Source: CAYICL01 sp964361885 (GTDB lineage: Bacteria; Patescibacteriota; Microgenomatia; UBA1400; CG1-02-47-37). Taken from it: a stretch of DNA of 45,424 nt. The position numbers and the translations under genes were made by a program. Shown piece by piece: positions 6,789 to 14,287 of this stretch. The DNA is taken from NCBI GenBank assembly GCA_964361885.1, contig CAYICL010000004.1, positions 1 to 45,424 on the forward strand, read 5' to 3'. A model generated the notes under the pieces. It was not told the origin of the DNA. It did not search any database and worked only from the letters and a program-made list of their open reading frames with translations. Within the stretch, counting starts at the first letter, position 1, and every line of letters starts with the position of its first letter.

Positions 6789-7673
6789 GTGAAACATCTC
6801 CAACATTCAATTACCATTAGTGGCACGGTTATTCCAGGTGAAAAAATTGGCCGGAAAATTAATTTTCCCACCGCCAATCTATCTTTAACCAAAAAACCTT
6901 CAATTAAGCCTGGAGTCTATATCGCTCTTTGTTATTTAAACACAAAATCATATCTTGGTTTAGCCTACTATGGAAAAAGATATATCTTTAACCAATCCCA
7001 AAACAGTTTTGAAGTCTATTTATTTGATTTAAATCAAAATATATATGGCCGGGTTTTAAAAGTTAAGCTGACCCATTGGCTCCGTCCGCCCCTAAAGTTA
7101 ACCAGCCTGAAAAAACTTCAAACTCAGCTTGAAAAAGATCAAGCCGGTTTAAATCAAGCCGTGGTTTTAGTCGATAAAAGCGATCAACTTTTAGGTTTAG
7201 AAACTAAAGTTAAAGCCCATCAGGGTGGGGGCAAATTGCACCGGGCTATATCTGTTTTTCTTTTTAACTCCAAAGAAGAACTGTTAATTCAGAAACGTAG
7301 CCGGTTTAAAACCCTCTGGCCTCTGGTTTGGGCCAATACTTGCTGTTCCCATCCTCAAATAGGTGAGTCATATCAAAAAGCGGCGAAGCGTCGGCTCTAT
7401 CAGGAGTTTGGGATTAAAGCCAAGTTGCGGCTTCATCATCAATTTATCTATCAGGCAAAATATCGTCACCTTGGATCAGAATATGAGCATGATGCTGTTT
7501 TTTTAGGTGTTTCCAATCAACCGCCCAAACCGGATAAGCAAGAAATCAAGGCTTGGCAATATATTTCTTTAAAAACATTAAGAGCCGATATTAAAGCTCA
7601 CCCGGACCAATATGGTCCCTGGTTAAAATTAATCGTGAAAAAGATCCGCTCATCTGATATATTTAACTCATGA
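6789..7673 (+). CDS. Riboflavin kinase-isopentenyl diphosphate isomerase fusion
   Basis: A 294-residue two-domain protein. Residues about 8-120 match riboflavin kinase (FMN formation), with GRKINFPTAN (21-30, the GxxxFPTAN signature) and Glu75 in FEVYLFD at the catalytic Glu position. Residues about 123-290 match type 1 isopentenyl diphosphate isomerase, a Nudix-fold enzyme, with HRAISVFLF, TCCSHP (184-189; Cys186 aligns with the E. coli catalytic Cys), Glu233 in YEHDAVF and Trp256. No FAD-synthetase domain precedes the kinase. Start is GTG 6789. The stop overlaps the next ATG (ATGA). Type 1 IDI does not use FMN, so the fusion is not explained by a shared cofactor. IDI could supply polyprenyl carrier for the glycan genes here. 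Confidence 0.88.
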   Translation: MKHLQHSITISGTVIPGEKIGRKINFPTANLSLTKKPSIKPGVYIALCYLNTKSYLGLAYYGKRYIFNQSQNSFEVYLFDLNQNIYGRVLKVKLTHWLRPPLKLTSLKKLQTQLEKDQAGLNQAVVLVDKSDQLLGLETKVKAHQGGGKLHRAISVFLFNSKEELLIQKRSRFKTLWPLVWANTCCSHPQIGESYQKAAKRRLYQEFGIKAKLRLHHQFIYQAKYRHLGSEYEHDAVFLGVSNQPPKPDKQEIKAWQYISLKTLRADIKAHPDQYGPWLKLIVKKIRSSDIFNS

Positions 7674-8959
7674 AAGTTTGTGTTTTAGGAACTGGTTATG
7701 TTGGCTTAGTCACTTCAGCGGTTTTTAGCCATCTTGGACACCAAGTCATCGGTTTGGATATTGATCAAGCCAAAATCAACCGCTTAAAAAAAGGCCAGGT
7801 GACAATTTACGAACCCGGCTTAGAAGACTTATTTAATAAATATTTATCCTCAGGCCGTTTAACCTTTACTACTAGTTATCCTGATGCTGTCAAAGCGGCC
7901 GAATTAATCTTCATCTGTGTCGGCACCCCGTCTAAAAAAGACGGCAGTTATGATTCAAAATATGTCTATGCCGCGGCTAAATCTATCGCTAAAAACCTGA
8001 AACAGTATGCGGTTATTGTCATTAAAAGTACCGTGCCGCCCTCAACTACCGCTGAGGTTAGAAAAATTATTGCCAGCCACACTAAAGTTCCTTTTGACCT
8101 GGCTTCTATGCCTGAATTTTTACGCGAAGGTTCAGCTGTCAATGATGCCCTCCATCCGTCAAGAATCATCTTGGGTGTAGCTTCAGTCAAGGCTGAAAGA
8201 TTATTGCGTCAAGCTCATAAAAAATTACCAGCTCCGGTTTTAGTCACTGATCCGGCTTCAGCTCAAATGATCAAATATGCCTCCAATGCCATGCTGGCTA
8301 CCCGCATTTCTTTTATTAATGCCATAGCTATTTTATGCGATAAAGTCGGCGCTGATATCCAAGCCGTTTCTGCCGGTTTAGGCCTGGATCCGCGCATTGG
8401 TCAGAGTTTTTTATCTGCCGGTTTAGGCTACGGCGGTTCATGTTTTCCCAAAGACACCTGGGCCTTAATCTCTTTTGCTAAAAGTTTAGGTTATGATTTT
8501 GACTTCTTAAAACAAGTCGATCAAGTTAACAATGATCAAATCGACTATTTTATTGCCAAAATCAAATCAGCCTACCCGGACGGTCTTAAGGGCAAAATTT
8601 TAACCGTTTTAGGTTTGGCTTTTAAGCCTAATACCGACGATCTTCGGGAAGCCCGGTCTCTGGTTTTAATTCATCAGCTGCAGCAAATGGGAGCGATTAT
8701 TCATGTTTATGATCCGGTGGCCATGCCTAATGCTAAAAAAATTCTTCATCAGGTCAAATTTTTCTCCGATCCGTATTTAGCCTTAATTAATTCTGACGGT
8801 TTGGTTTTAGTTACAGAATGGCAGGAGTTTAAAGACTTAAACTTTAGCCAGTTAAAAACTGTAATGGCCGCCCCTAATGTTTTTGACGGTCGCAATTGCT
8901 TGCCTTTAAAAACCTTAAAAAAACTGGGTTTTAACTATTTTGCTATTGGCCGATCATGA
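7670..8959 (+). CDS. ugd: UDP-glucose/GDP-mannose-type 6-dehydrogenase
   Basis: The enzyme oxidises the C6 hydroxyl of a nucleotide sugar twice to the uronic acid with two NAD+, most likely UDP-glucose to UDP-glucuronate. The 429-residue protein has the N-terminal Rossmann motif GTGYVG (7-12), PEFLREGSA (148-156) and the catalytic Cys258 in GYGGSCFPKD (253-262), then a C-terminal nucleotide-binding domain starting near LGLAFKPNTDDLREARS. Length and motifs fit TuaD/Ugd proteins. It is linked by ATGA overlaps to both neighbours. GDP-mannose or UDP-HexNAc dehydrogenases share these motifs, so the substrate is probable only. Confidence 0.92.
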   Translation: MKVCVLGTGYVGLVTSAVFSHLGHQVIGLDIDQAKINRLKKGQVTIYEPGLEDLFNKYLSSGRLTFTTSYPDAVKAAELIFICVGTPSKKDGSYDSKYVYAAAKSIAKNLKQYAVIVIKSTVPPSTTAEVRKIIASHTKVPFDLASMPEFLREGSAVNDALHPSRIILGVASVKAERLLRQAHKKLPAPVLVTDPASAQMIKYASNAMLATRISFINAIAILCDKVGADIQAVSAGLGLDPRIGQSFLSAGLGYGGSCFPKDTWALISFAKSLGYDFDFLKQVDQVNNDQIDYFIAKIKSAYPDGLKGKILTVLGLAFKPNTDDLREARSLVLIHQLQQMGAIIHVYDPVAMPNAKKILHQVKFFSDPYLALINSDGLVLVTEWQEFKDLNFSQLKTVMAAPNVFDGRNCLPLKTLKKLGFNYFAIGRS

Positions 8960-9918
8960 ACCAACTGGCTTTAATCACCGGTATTACCGGTCAAGACGGC
9001 TCCTATTTAGCCGAATATTTATTGAAAAAAAAATATCAAGTCGTCGGTCTGGTCAGTCCCAGGCACAACATTGGTTTTCAAAATATTGATCATTTCAAAG
9101 ACAAGCTGATTTTAGAACCAGGTGATTTAGTGCAAAAAGATTCGTTGTTAAAAATTATCAAGCGCTTCCGTCCGGCCGAAATCTATAATCTGGCCGGTTT
9201 GACATTTGGTCCTATCGCCTGGGAAAAACCAACCCTGGCTTTTGATATCAACACTTTAGGTACCTCCAGGCTTCTGGAAATTATCAGAGACTACTCCCCC
9301 GAGACAAAATTTTATCAAGCCACTTCAGCCAAAATCTTTGGTAATCCGCAAATCTCGCCTCAAACCGAATCAACTCCCATAAAACCGATTGACCCTTATG
9401 GTGTTTCCAAAGCTTGCAGTCATTATTTAACCCAAAACTTCAGAGCCCATTTTGGTTTGTTTGCCGTCTCCGGGATTTTGTACAATCACGAATCCGAACG
9501 CCGCGGTCAGGAATTCGTTACACGCAAAATTACTTCAACCGCCTGCCGGATCAAACTGGGATTGACGGATAAATTAGTCTTAGGCCGGCTGGAGGCCAAA
9601 CAGGACTGGGGTTATGCTCCTGATTATGTTAAGGCTATGTGGTTAATGCTTCAGCAAACCAAACCGGATGATTATATTATTGCCAGCGGCCGGCTTCATT
9701 CTGTCCGTGATGTTTGTCAAATTGCTTTTTCCTATTTGGGTCTTGATTACCAAAAATATGTCAAAGTTGATAAGAAATTCTATCGAAAAACCGAGGCTAA
9801 AGCTTTATTCGGCAATCCAACCAAAGCCAGCCAAGATTTGGGCTGGAAACCTCAAGTTAACTTTAAAAATATGATTATCAAAATGGTAAAAAATGATTTA
9901 CAATTACTTAAACAGTAA
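8956..9918 (+). CDS. GDP-mannose 4,6-dehydratase paralog with altered active site
   Basis: A 320-residue short-chain dehydrogenase closely related to the neighbouring gmd, with TGITGQDGSYL (8-18), YGVSK (148-152) and the NHESERRG segment typical of GMD. The catalytic Glu of the dehydratases (Glu126 in the adjacent paralog) is Lys126 here (ATSAKIFG), and the paired Arg residues after the second strand (RR in the paralog) are replaced by SP, which should affect NADP binding. It therefore may not be a dehydratase. It could act as a 4-reductase or epimerase on the product of the adjacent Gmd, or as a non-catalytic partner. The start overlaps the dehydrogenase stop (ATGA). It probably arose by tandem duplication. 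Confidence 0.85.
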   Translation: MNQLALITGITGQDGSYLAEYLLKKKYQVVGLVSPRHNIGFQNIDHFKDKLILEPGDLVQKDSLLKIIKRFRPAEIYNLAGLTFGPIAWEKPTLAFDINTLGTSRLLEIIRDYSPETKFYQATSAKIFGNPQISPQTESTPIKPIDPYGVSKACSHYLTQNFRAHFGLFAVSGILYNHESERRGQEFVTRKITSTACRIKLGLTDKLVLGRLEAKQDWGYAPDYVKAMWLMLQQTKPDDYIIASGRLHSVRDVCQIAFSYLGLDYQKYVKVDKKFYRKTEAKALFGNPTKASQDLGWKPQVNFKNMIIKMVKNDLQLLKQ

Positions 9919-9923
9919 TTAAC

Positions 9924-9959
9924 CACCTCCGAGGTGTCTACTTTTTCACCTCGGAGGTG
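9924..9959. repeat. Perfect 13-bp inverted repeat between the two gmd paralogs
   Basis: CACCTCCGAGGTG (9924-9936) and CACCTCGGAGGTG (9947-9959) are exact reverse complements separated by a 10-nt loop ending in five Ts. Each arm is also internally symmetric. The second arm contains GGAGGTGA, a perfect Shine-Dalgarno-like string, but it lies about 20 nt before the ATG, further than usual. There is no T-tract after the full hairpin, so it is not a standard terminator. The first arm as a 5-bp hairpin followed by TCTACTTTTT could be a weak one. Confidence 0.8.
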
Positions 9960-9978
9960 AAATCAGCAGGTAAAATAT

Positions 9979-10950
9979 ATGCAAAAGAAAGCTTTTATCA
10001 CCGGTATTACCGGTCAAGACGGCTCCTATTTAGCCGAGTTTTTGTTAAAGAAAAATTACCAGGTTTTTGGTTTAACCAGACGCACCAGCACTTCTAATTA
10101 TGACCGGATTAAAGACATTGTTGATCAGATTACTCTGGTTTCCGGTGATCTTTTGGATCAGCATTCTTTAAGTCATGCCATCAAAGAAATTCAGCCGGAT
10201 GAAGTTTATAATCTGGCTGCCCAATCTTTTGTCCCTGCTTCCTGGACTCAGCCGGTTTTAACCGGCGAGTTTACCGCTTTGGGCGTCACCCGTGTTTTAG
10301 AGGCTCTTCGGATTGCCAAACCTGATGCTAAATTTTACCAAGCCTCATCATCGGAAATGTTTGGCAAAGTCCGGCAAACCCCTCAAAACGAAACCACTCC
10401 TTTTTACCCCAGAAGTCCTTATGGCGTGGCTAAAGTCTATGGTTATTGGATCACCGTCAACTACCGTGAATCGTACAATATGTTTGCCGCCTCCGGCATT
10501 CTTTTTAATCACGAATCCGAACGCCGCGGGTTAGAATTCGTCACCCGCAAGATCTCCCATGCTGTTGCCAGGATTAAGCTTGGTAAACAATCTAAACTTA
10601 GCTTAGGTAATCTGGAATCAAAACGCGACTGGGGTTATGCTCCTGATTATGTTGAAGCCATATGGATGATACTTCAGCAGGACAAACCTCAGGACTTTGT
10701 TGTCGGTACCGGCAAAACCTGGTCGGTCAAGCAATGTGCCGAAATTGCTTTTGCTGCGGTCGGGCTTAACTGGCAAGACTATGTGGAAATCGATCAAGCT
10801 CTAATCCGGCCGGCAGAAGTTGATCTTTTGCGGGCCGATGCCTCTAAAGCTAAAAAAGTTTTAGGTTGGCAACCCAAAACCAGTTTTGAAACCATGATGC
10901 GAATCATGGTTGAAGCTGATATCAAAAGGGAAAAATCTCTATCTTTATGA
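9979..10950 (+). CDS. gmd: GDP-mannose (or GDP-heptose) 4,6-dehydratase
   Basis: Gmd converts GDP-mannose to GDP-4-keto-6-deoxymannose. Relatives act on GDP-manno-heptose. The 323-residue protein has TGITGQDGSYL (8-18), the NADP-type RRTS after strand 2, SSSEMFG with Ser124 and the catalytic Glu126, YGVAK (148-152) and the NHESERRG loop. It is shorter than E. coli Gmd (about 373), closer to the heptose-acting relatives, but length alone does not set the substrate. The stop overlaps the next start (ATGA). It sits upstream of a GDP-heptose gene set at 25537-28488, so both GDP-mannose and GDP-heptose are candidate substrates. Confidence 0.92.
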   Translation: MQKKAFITGITGQDGSYLAEFLLKKNYQVFGLTRRTSTSNYDRIKDIVDQITLVSGDLLDQHSLSHAIKEIQPDEVYNLAAQSFVPASWTQPVLTGEFTALGVTRVLEALRIAKPDAKFYQASSSEMFGKVRQTPQNETTPFYPRSPYGVAKVYGYWITVNYRESYNMFAASGILFNHESERRGLEFVTRKISHAVARIKLGKQSKLSLGNLESKRDWGYAPDYVEAIWMILQQDKPQDFVVGTGKTWSVKQCAEIAFAAVGLNWQDYVEIDQALIRPAEVDLLRADASKAKKVLGWQPKTSFETMMRIMVEADIKREKSLSL

Positions 10951-12068
10951 GAGTGACCATTATTATTCCCACCTATAACGAAAAAGACAATATCGGTCAA
11001 ACTATTGACGGCCTGGAACAGGTTTTTAAAGATATTCCTTCAAACCACCAAATGGAAATCTTGGTCATTGACGACAACTCTCCGGACGGTACGGCAGATA
11101 TAGTCAAAGCTAAAGCCGCTCATTACGCTAACATTAAACTTTTACCCAATAAGGAGAAAAAAGGCTTGGGTGCGGCTTATATTAAAGCCATGAAATACGC
11201 CATGGAAAAACTTAATAGCGATGCTGTTTTTGAATACGACGCTGACGGTTCCCACCAGCCAAAATACATTCCGGCCATGGTTGAACTTTTGGCTGCCAAA
11301 GCCGATGTAGTCATCGGCTCCCGCTATGTCCCTGGCGGCGGCATGCCGGCAAACTGGGGGATTCATCGTAAATTTTTATCATACTTTGGTAATTTAATTG
11401 CCCGGGTAGTTCTGTTTACTCCTCAATACAAAGATATGACCACCGGCTACCGGGGCACCAAAACCAAGTTTTTAAAACTAATTGACCTTGATAATTTAAT
11501 CTCCAAACAGTTTGCCTACAAAATCCAGCTTTACTATGAACTGCATCGGGTCGGAGCTAAGATTGTCGAATACCCAATTGACTTTGTCGACCGCTCCCAA
11601 GGTAAAAGCAAGTTTCCCCGAAACAATATCATTGACTCCTTAAGAGTGGTTTTTTCCCTTCGCTTAAGGGATAGCCGTAAATTCATCCAAGTCGCTGTCG
11701 TCGGCTTTATTGGCTCAATTGTCCAATTTATCATCTTCAACCTCTTGCGCTTATCCTTCTCTCCAGAGTATGCCAATGTTTTTGCCGTTGAAGCGGCCGT
11801 GATTTCCAACTTTAGCTTAAACAACCTTTGGACCTTCAAAGCTAACCGCATCCCGGTGAGACAAGCTAAAAAACTAATCATTAAATTCCTCCAGTTTAAC
11901 TTGGCCTCAATGGGTTCAATCATTATTCAGTTTCTGGTTTTAAAGATTGGCGTCAACCTGTTTGGTCGGTCATTTTTAATCGAAAACAGCCTGGTTGCCA
12001 TCGGTATTTTACTCGGTCTTGTCTGGAACTACCTGATGTATACCAGGTGGATATGGAAGAAAAAGTAA
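10947..12068 (+). CDS. Dpm1-type polyprenyl-phosphate glycosyltransferase fused to GtrA
   Basis: The N-terminal domain (about 1-235) is a GT2 enzyme like dolichol-phosphate mannose synthase: IIIPTYNEKDN, IDDNSPDGT (41-49), metal-binding DAD in DADGSHQP (98-105), GSRYVPGG and FVDRSQGKSK. It should transfer a sugar from a nucleotide donor to polyprenyl phosphate. The C-terminal domain (about 245-370) has four hydrophobic helices of the GtrA type, including VVGFIGSIVQF and FSLNNLWTF, associated with membrane anchoring or flipping of the lipid-linked sugar. This would supply the donor for the GT-C enzymes downstream. Fusion of these domains is common in bacteria. It overlaps gmd by ATGA. Confidence 0.93.
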   Translation: MRVTIIIPTYNEKDNIGQTIDGLEQVFKDIPSNHQMEILVIDDNSPDGTADIVKAKAAHYANIKLLPNKEKKGLGAAYIKAMKYAMEKLNSDAVFEYDADGSHQPKYIPAMVELLAAKADVVIGSRYVPGGGMPANWGIHRKFLSYFGNLIARVVLFTPQYKDMTTGYRGTKTKFLKLIDLDNLISKQFAYKIQLYYELHRVGAKIVEYPIDFVDRSQGKSKFPRNNIIDSLRVVFSLRLRDSRKFIQVAVVGFIGSIVQFIIFNLLRLSFSPEYANVFAVEAAVISNFSLNNLWTFKANRIPVRQAKKLIIKFLQFNLASMGSIIIQFLVLKIGVNLFGRSFLIENSLVAIGILLGLVWNYLMYTRWIWKKK

Positions 12069-12071
12069 ATA

Positions 12072-13538
12072 ATGGTTAAAAAACTTACTAAACTTTTACA
12101 GCGGCACTGGTTTATTATCCTGCTTACTTTAATTGGTGCAGCTTTAAGACTCTACCGGATTGAAGCGAGTCTTCAATTTTTAGGCGATCAGGGTCGGGAC
12201 GCGATCGTGATAAGAAATTTGCTCGTCAATCAAGACTTGCCTTTTATCGGCCCGATTACTTCAGTTGGCGGTTTTTACCTTGGGCCTTTGTATTATTATT
12301 TAATGGCTCCTTTCCTTTGGCTTAGTCGTTATAATCCGGTTGGTCCGGCTATTGCCACTGCCTTTATTGGCATTGTCACTATTCCGGCTTTATATTTGGT
12401 TGCTAAAACTATGTTGTCATTAAGAGCTGCACAACTGGCCGCTCTTTTATATACTTTTGCCGCTATTCCTATCAGCGCCACCCGCTCAGCCTGGAACCCC
12501 AACCCCATGCCTTTGGCCGCCCTGGGAATAGTTTTTGGTTTTTATATGAGTTTAACTACCAAAAAGCCCGGTTGGCTCTACTTGGCGGCTCTTTCCTTAG
12601 GAACGGCCCTGCAGCTTCATTACATGATTGTCTTTTTAGGCCCTTTTATTCTTTATCAGCTGATCTTAGTCTGGCGGCAAAAAAAACTTCGTCAATTTTT
12701 ACCGGTCTGGCTGACTATTATTCTTCTTATGATGTTACCCCTGATCTTATTTGAGTTTAAAAACCATTGGTTAAATTTTAAAGGCTTAATTGAGTTTTTA
12801 ACTAAAAACAAATACAACCACTTAAGCCTGTTACAAATAATTAAAGACATGCGCGGCCGGAGCGAACAAGTCATTGGTATGATTCTGGGTTTTAAAATCT
12901 ACACCAACTTTATCCGCACCTGGATTACCCGGCTGGTATTAATTGCGGTTGTTTTTCTTTTAGCCAAAAAACCCAAACCGGGAGTGGTGATCATTAGTCT
13001 TTGGGTTTTATCCGGCATTGTCACTTTGGCAGTTTATCAAGCCAATATTTACCCTCATTACTTAGGTTTTCTTTTTCCCGCTGTTTTTATGCTTGCCGGT
13101 CAACTTCTGTCGTCTTTAAAAGGCAAACTCATGCCGCTTGCTCTTGCTTTTATAATCATTTTTTTAATCTATAATCTGACTTCGATAAAAAACCTAATTT
13201 TTCAAAACGGCAACCTTAAATCAGTTCAAACCACCGCTAAATTTATTTTAAAAGATATTGAAACTAATCATTATCAAAACTATAACTTGGTTTTATTAGA
13301 CGATACCCGTGATTATAAAGCCTACGGTTTCAGGTACTATTTGGAAGTTTACGGCGGCCAGCCTTTAGGTATTGCTGCTTATCCTGACACGGATATTCTT
13401 TATATCGTTTCGCCCTACCGTCAAACCGATGTTTTATCTGAACAGATTTGGGAGATTAATTCCTTAAAACCGGCTCAACTGACTCAAACTTGGGAGTTTT
13501 CCGCTTCTGAGAATATTTATAAAATAGAAAGATTATGA
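12072..13538 (+). CDS. GT-C/GT39-like membrane glycosyltransferase, GRD subgroup
   Basis: A 488-residue polytopic protein with about ten or more membrane helices. After the first helix, the extracytoplasmic loop has LGDQGRD (38-43ff), the acidic site expected for PMT/ArnT-type enzymes that use polyprenyl-phosphate sugars, followed by a segment FIGPITSVGGFYLGPLYYY. Two other proteins in the window (24203-25540 and 37333-38796) share this D-x-G/D-R/Q-D plus GP..S...GP layout and form a subgroup. The C-terminal 100 residues are more polar and probably extracytoplasmic. It lies 3 bp after the Dpm1-GtrA gene and overlaps the next start. Acceptor unknown. Confidence 0.82.
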   Translation: MVKKLTKLLQRHWFIILLTLIGAALRLYRIEASLQFLGDQGRDAIVIRNLLVNQDLPFIGPITSVGGFYLGPLYYYLMAPFLWLSRYNPVGPAIATAFIGIVTIPALYLVAKTMLSLRAAQLAALLYTFAAIPISATRSAWNPNPMPLAALGIVFGFYMSLTTKKPGWLYLAALSLGTALQLHYMIVFLGPFILYQLILVWRQKKLRQFLPVWLTIILLMMLPLILFEFKNHWLNFKGLIEFLTKNKYNHLSLLQIIKDMRGRSEQVIGMILGFKIYTNFIRTWITRLVLIAVVFLLAKKPKPGVVIISLWVLSGIVTLAVYQANIYPHYLGFLFPAVFMLAGQLLSSLKGKLMPLALAFIIIFLIYNLTSIKNLIFQNGNLKSVQTTAKFILKDIETNHYQNYNLVLLDDTRDYKAYGFRYYLEVYGGQPLGIAAYPDTDILYIVSPYRQTDVLSEQIWEINSLKPAQLTQTWEFSASENIYKIERL

Positions 13539-14284
13539 ACTTTGCTTTAACTGTTATTATCCCGGCCTACAATGAGATGGAAAACTTCCAAGCCTGCAAA
13601 TTAAACCAAATAACCGATTATTTAACCCAAAAAAAATTACCCTGGGAAATAATTGTTATTGATGATGGTTCTACCGATGGCTCCAACTTATTGATAAAAA
13701 ACTGGGTTTTAGGGAAACCCGGTTGGCGCTTTATTCAAAATCATCATCAAGGGAAAGCCGCGACCATCCAAACCGGAATTTCTCTGGCTAAAAACAAATT
13801 CACCTTATTTACCGACTTTGATCAAGCCACCCCGATTAGTGAAGTAGAAAAACTTTTGCCTTTTATTAAAAAAAATTACCCAATCGTCATCGGTTCAAGA
13901 GAAATTAAAGGTGCCTTGCGTCAAAAAGAACCCTCGTATCGCCATTTGATGGGAAAAGTTTTTAATTTTTTAGTTCAGCTGGTGGCTGTTCGGGGTATTC
14001 ACGACACTCAATGCGGTTTTAAAATCTTTAACACCAAGATTGCTCAACAATTATTTCGCTCTTTAAAAGTTTATCGGCCTAAACCGGAAAAATATGCTTT
14101 TACCGGCGCTTTTGATGTTGAACTCTTGTTTATTGCCAATAAACAAAGAATTAAAATTGCCGAAGTCCCTATTTCTTGGTCTCACGAGGCTACCACTAGA
14201 GTCAATCCCTGGCGCGATTCTATCAGAATGTTTTGGCATGTATTAAAAATTAGGCTTACCGACCTTGCCGGTGGTTACCGCTGA
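13535..14284 (+). CDS. GT2 enzyme, Alg5-type polyprenyl-phosphate glucosyltransferase-like
   Basis: A 249-residue soluble GT2 enzyme. Motifs are VIIPAYNE (7-14), IDDGSTDGS (42-50), the donor-metal site DFDQATP (94-100), in the position of the DADLATP-like motif of dolichyl-phosphate beta-glucosyltransferases, GSREIKGA, and DTQCGFKIF, a strong Alg5-family marker. It would load a sugar, classically glucose, on a polyprenyl phosphate for use outside the membrane. The DxD core is kept as D-F-D. The start overlaps the preceding GT-C stop (ATGA), which ties donor synthesis to a transferase. Confidence 0.9.
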   Translation: MNFALTVIIPAYNEMENFQACKLNQITDYLTQKKLPWEIIVIDDGSTDGSNLLIKNWVLGKPGWRFIQNHHQGKAATIQTGISLAKNKFTLFTDFDQATPISEVEKLLPFIKKNYPIVIGSREIKGALRQKEPSYRHLMGKVFNFLVQLVAVRGIHDTQCGFKIFNTKIAQQLFRSLKVYRPKPEKYAFTGAFDVELLFIANKQRIKIAEVPISWSHEATTRVNPWRDSIRMFWHVLKIRLTDLAGGYR

Positions 14285-14287
14285 GCT

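Noticed and set aside
9947..9978. Standard intrinsic terminator after the first gmd paralog
   Set aside because: The full hairpin is followed by AAATCAGC, not a T-tract, and the next gene continues on the same strand. The T-run sits in the loop.
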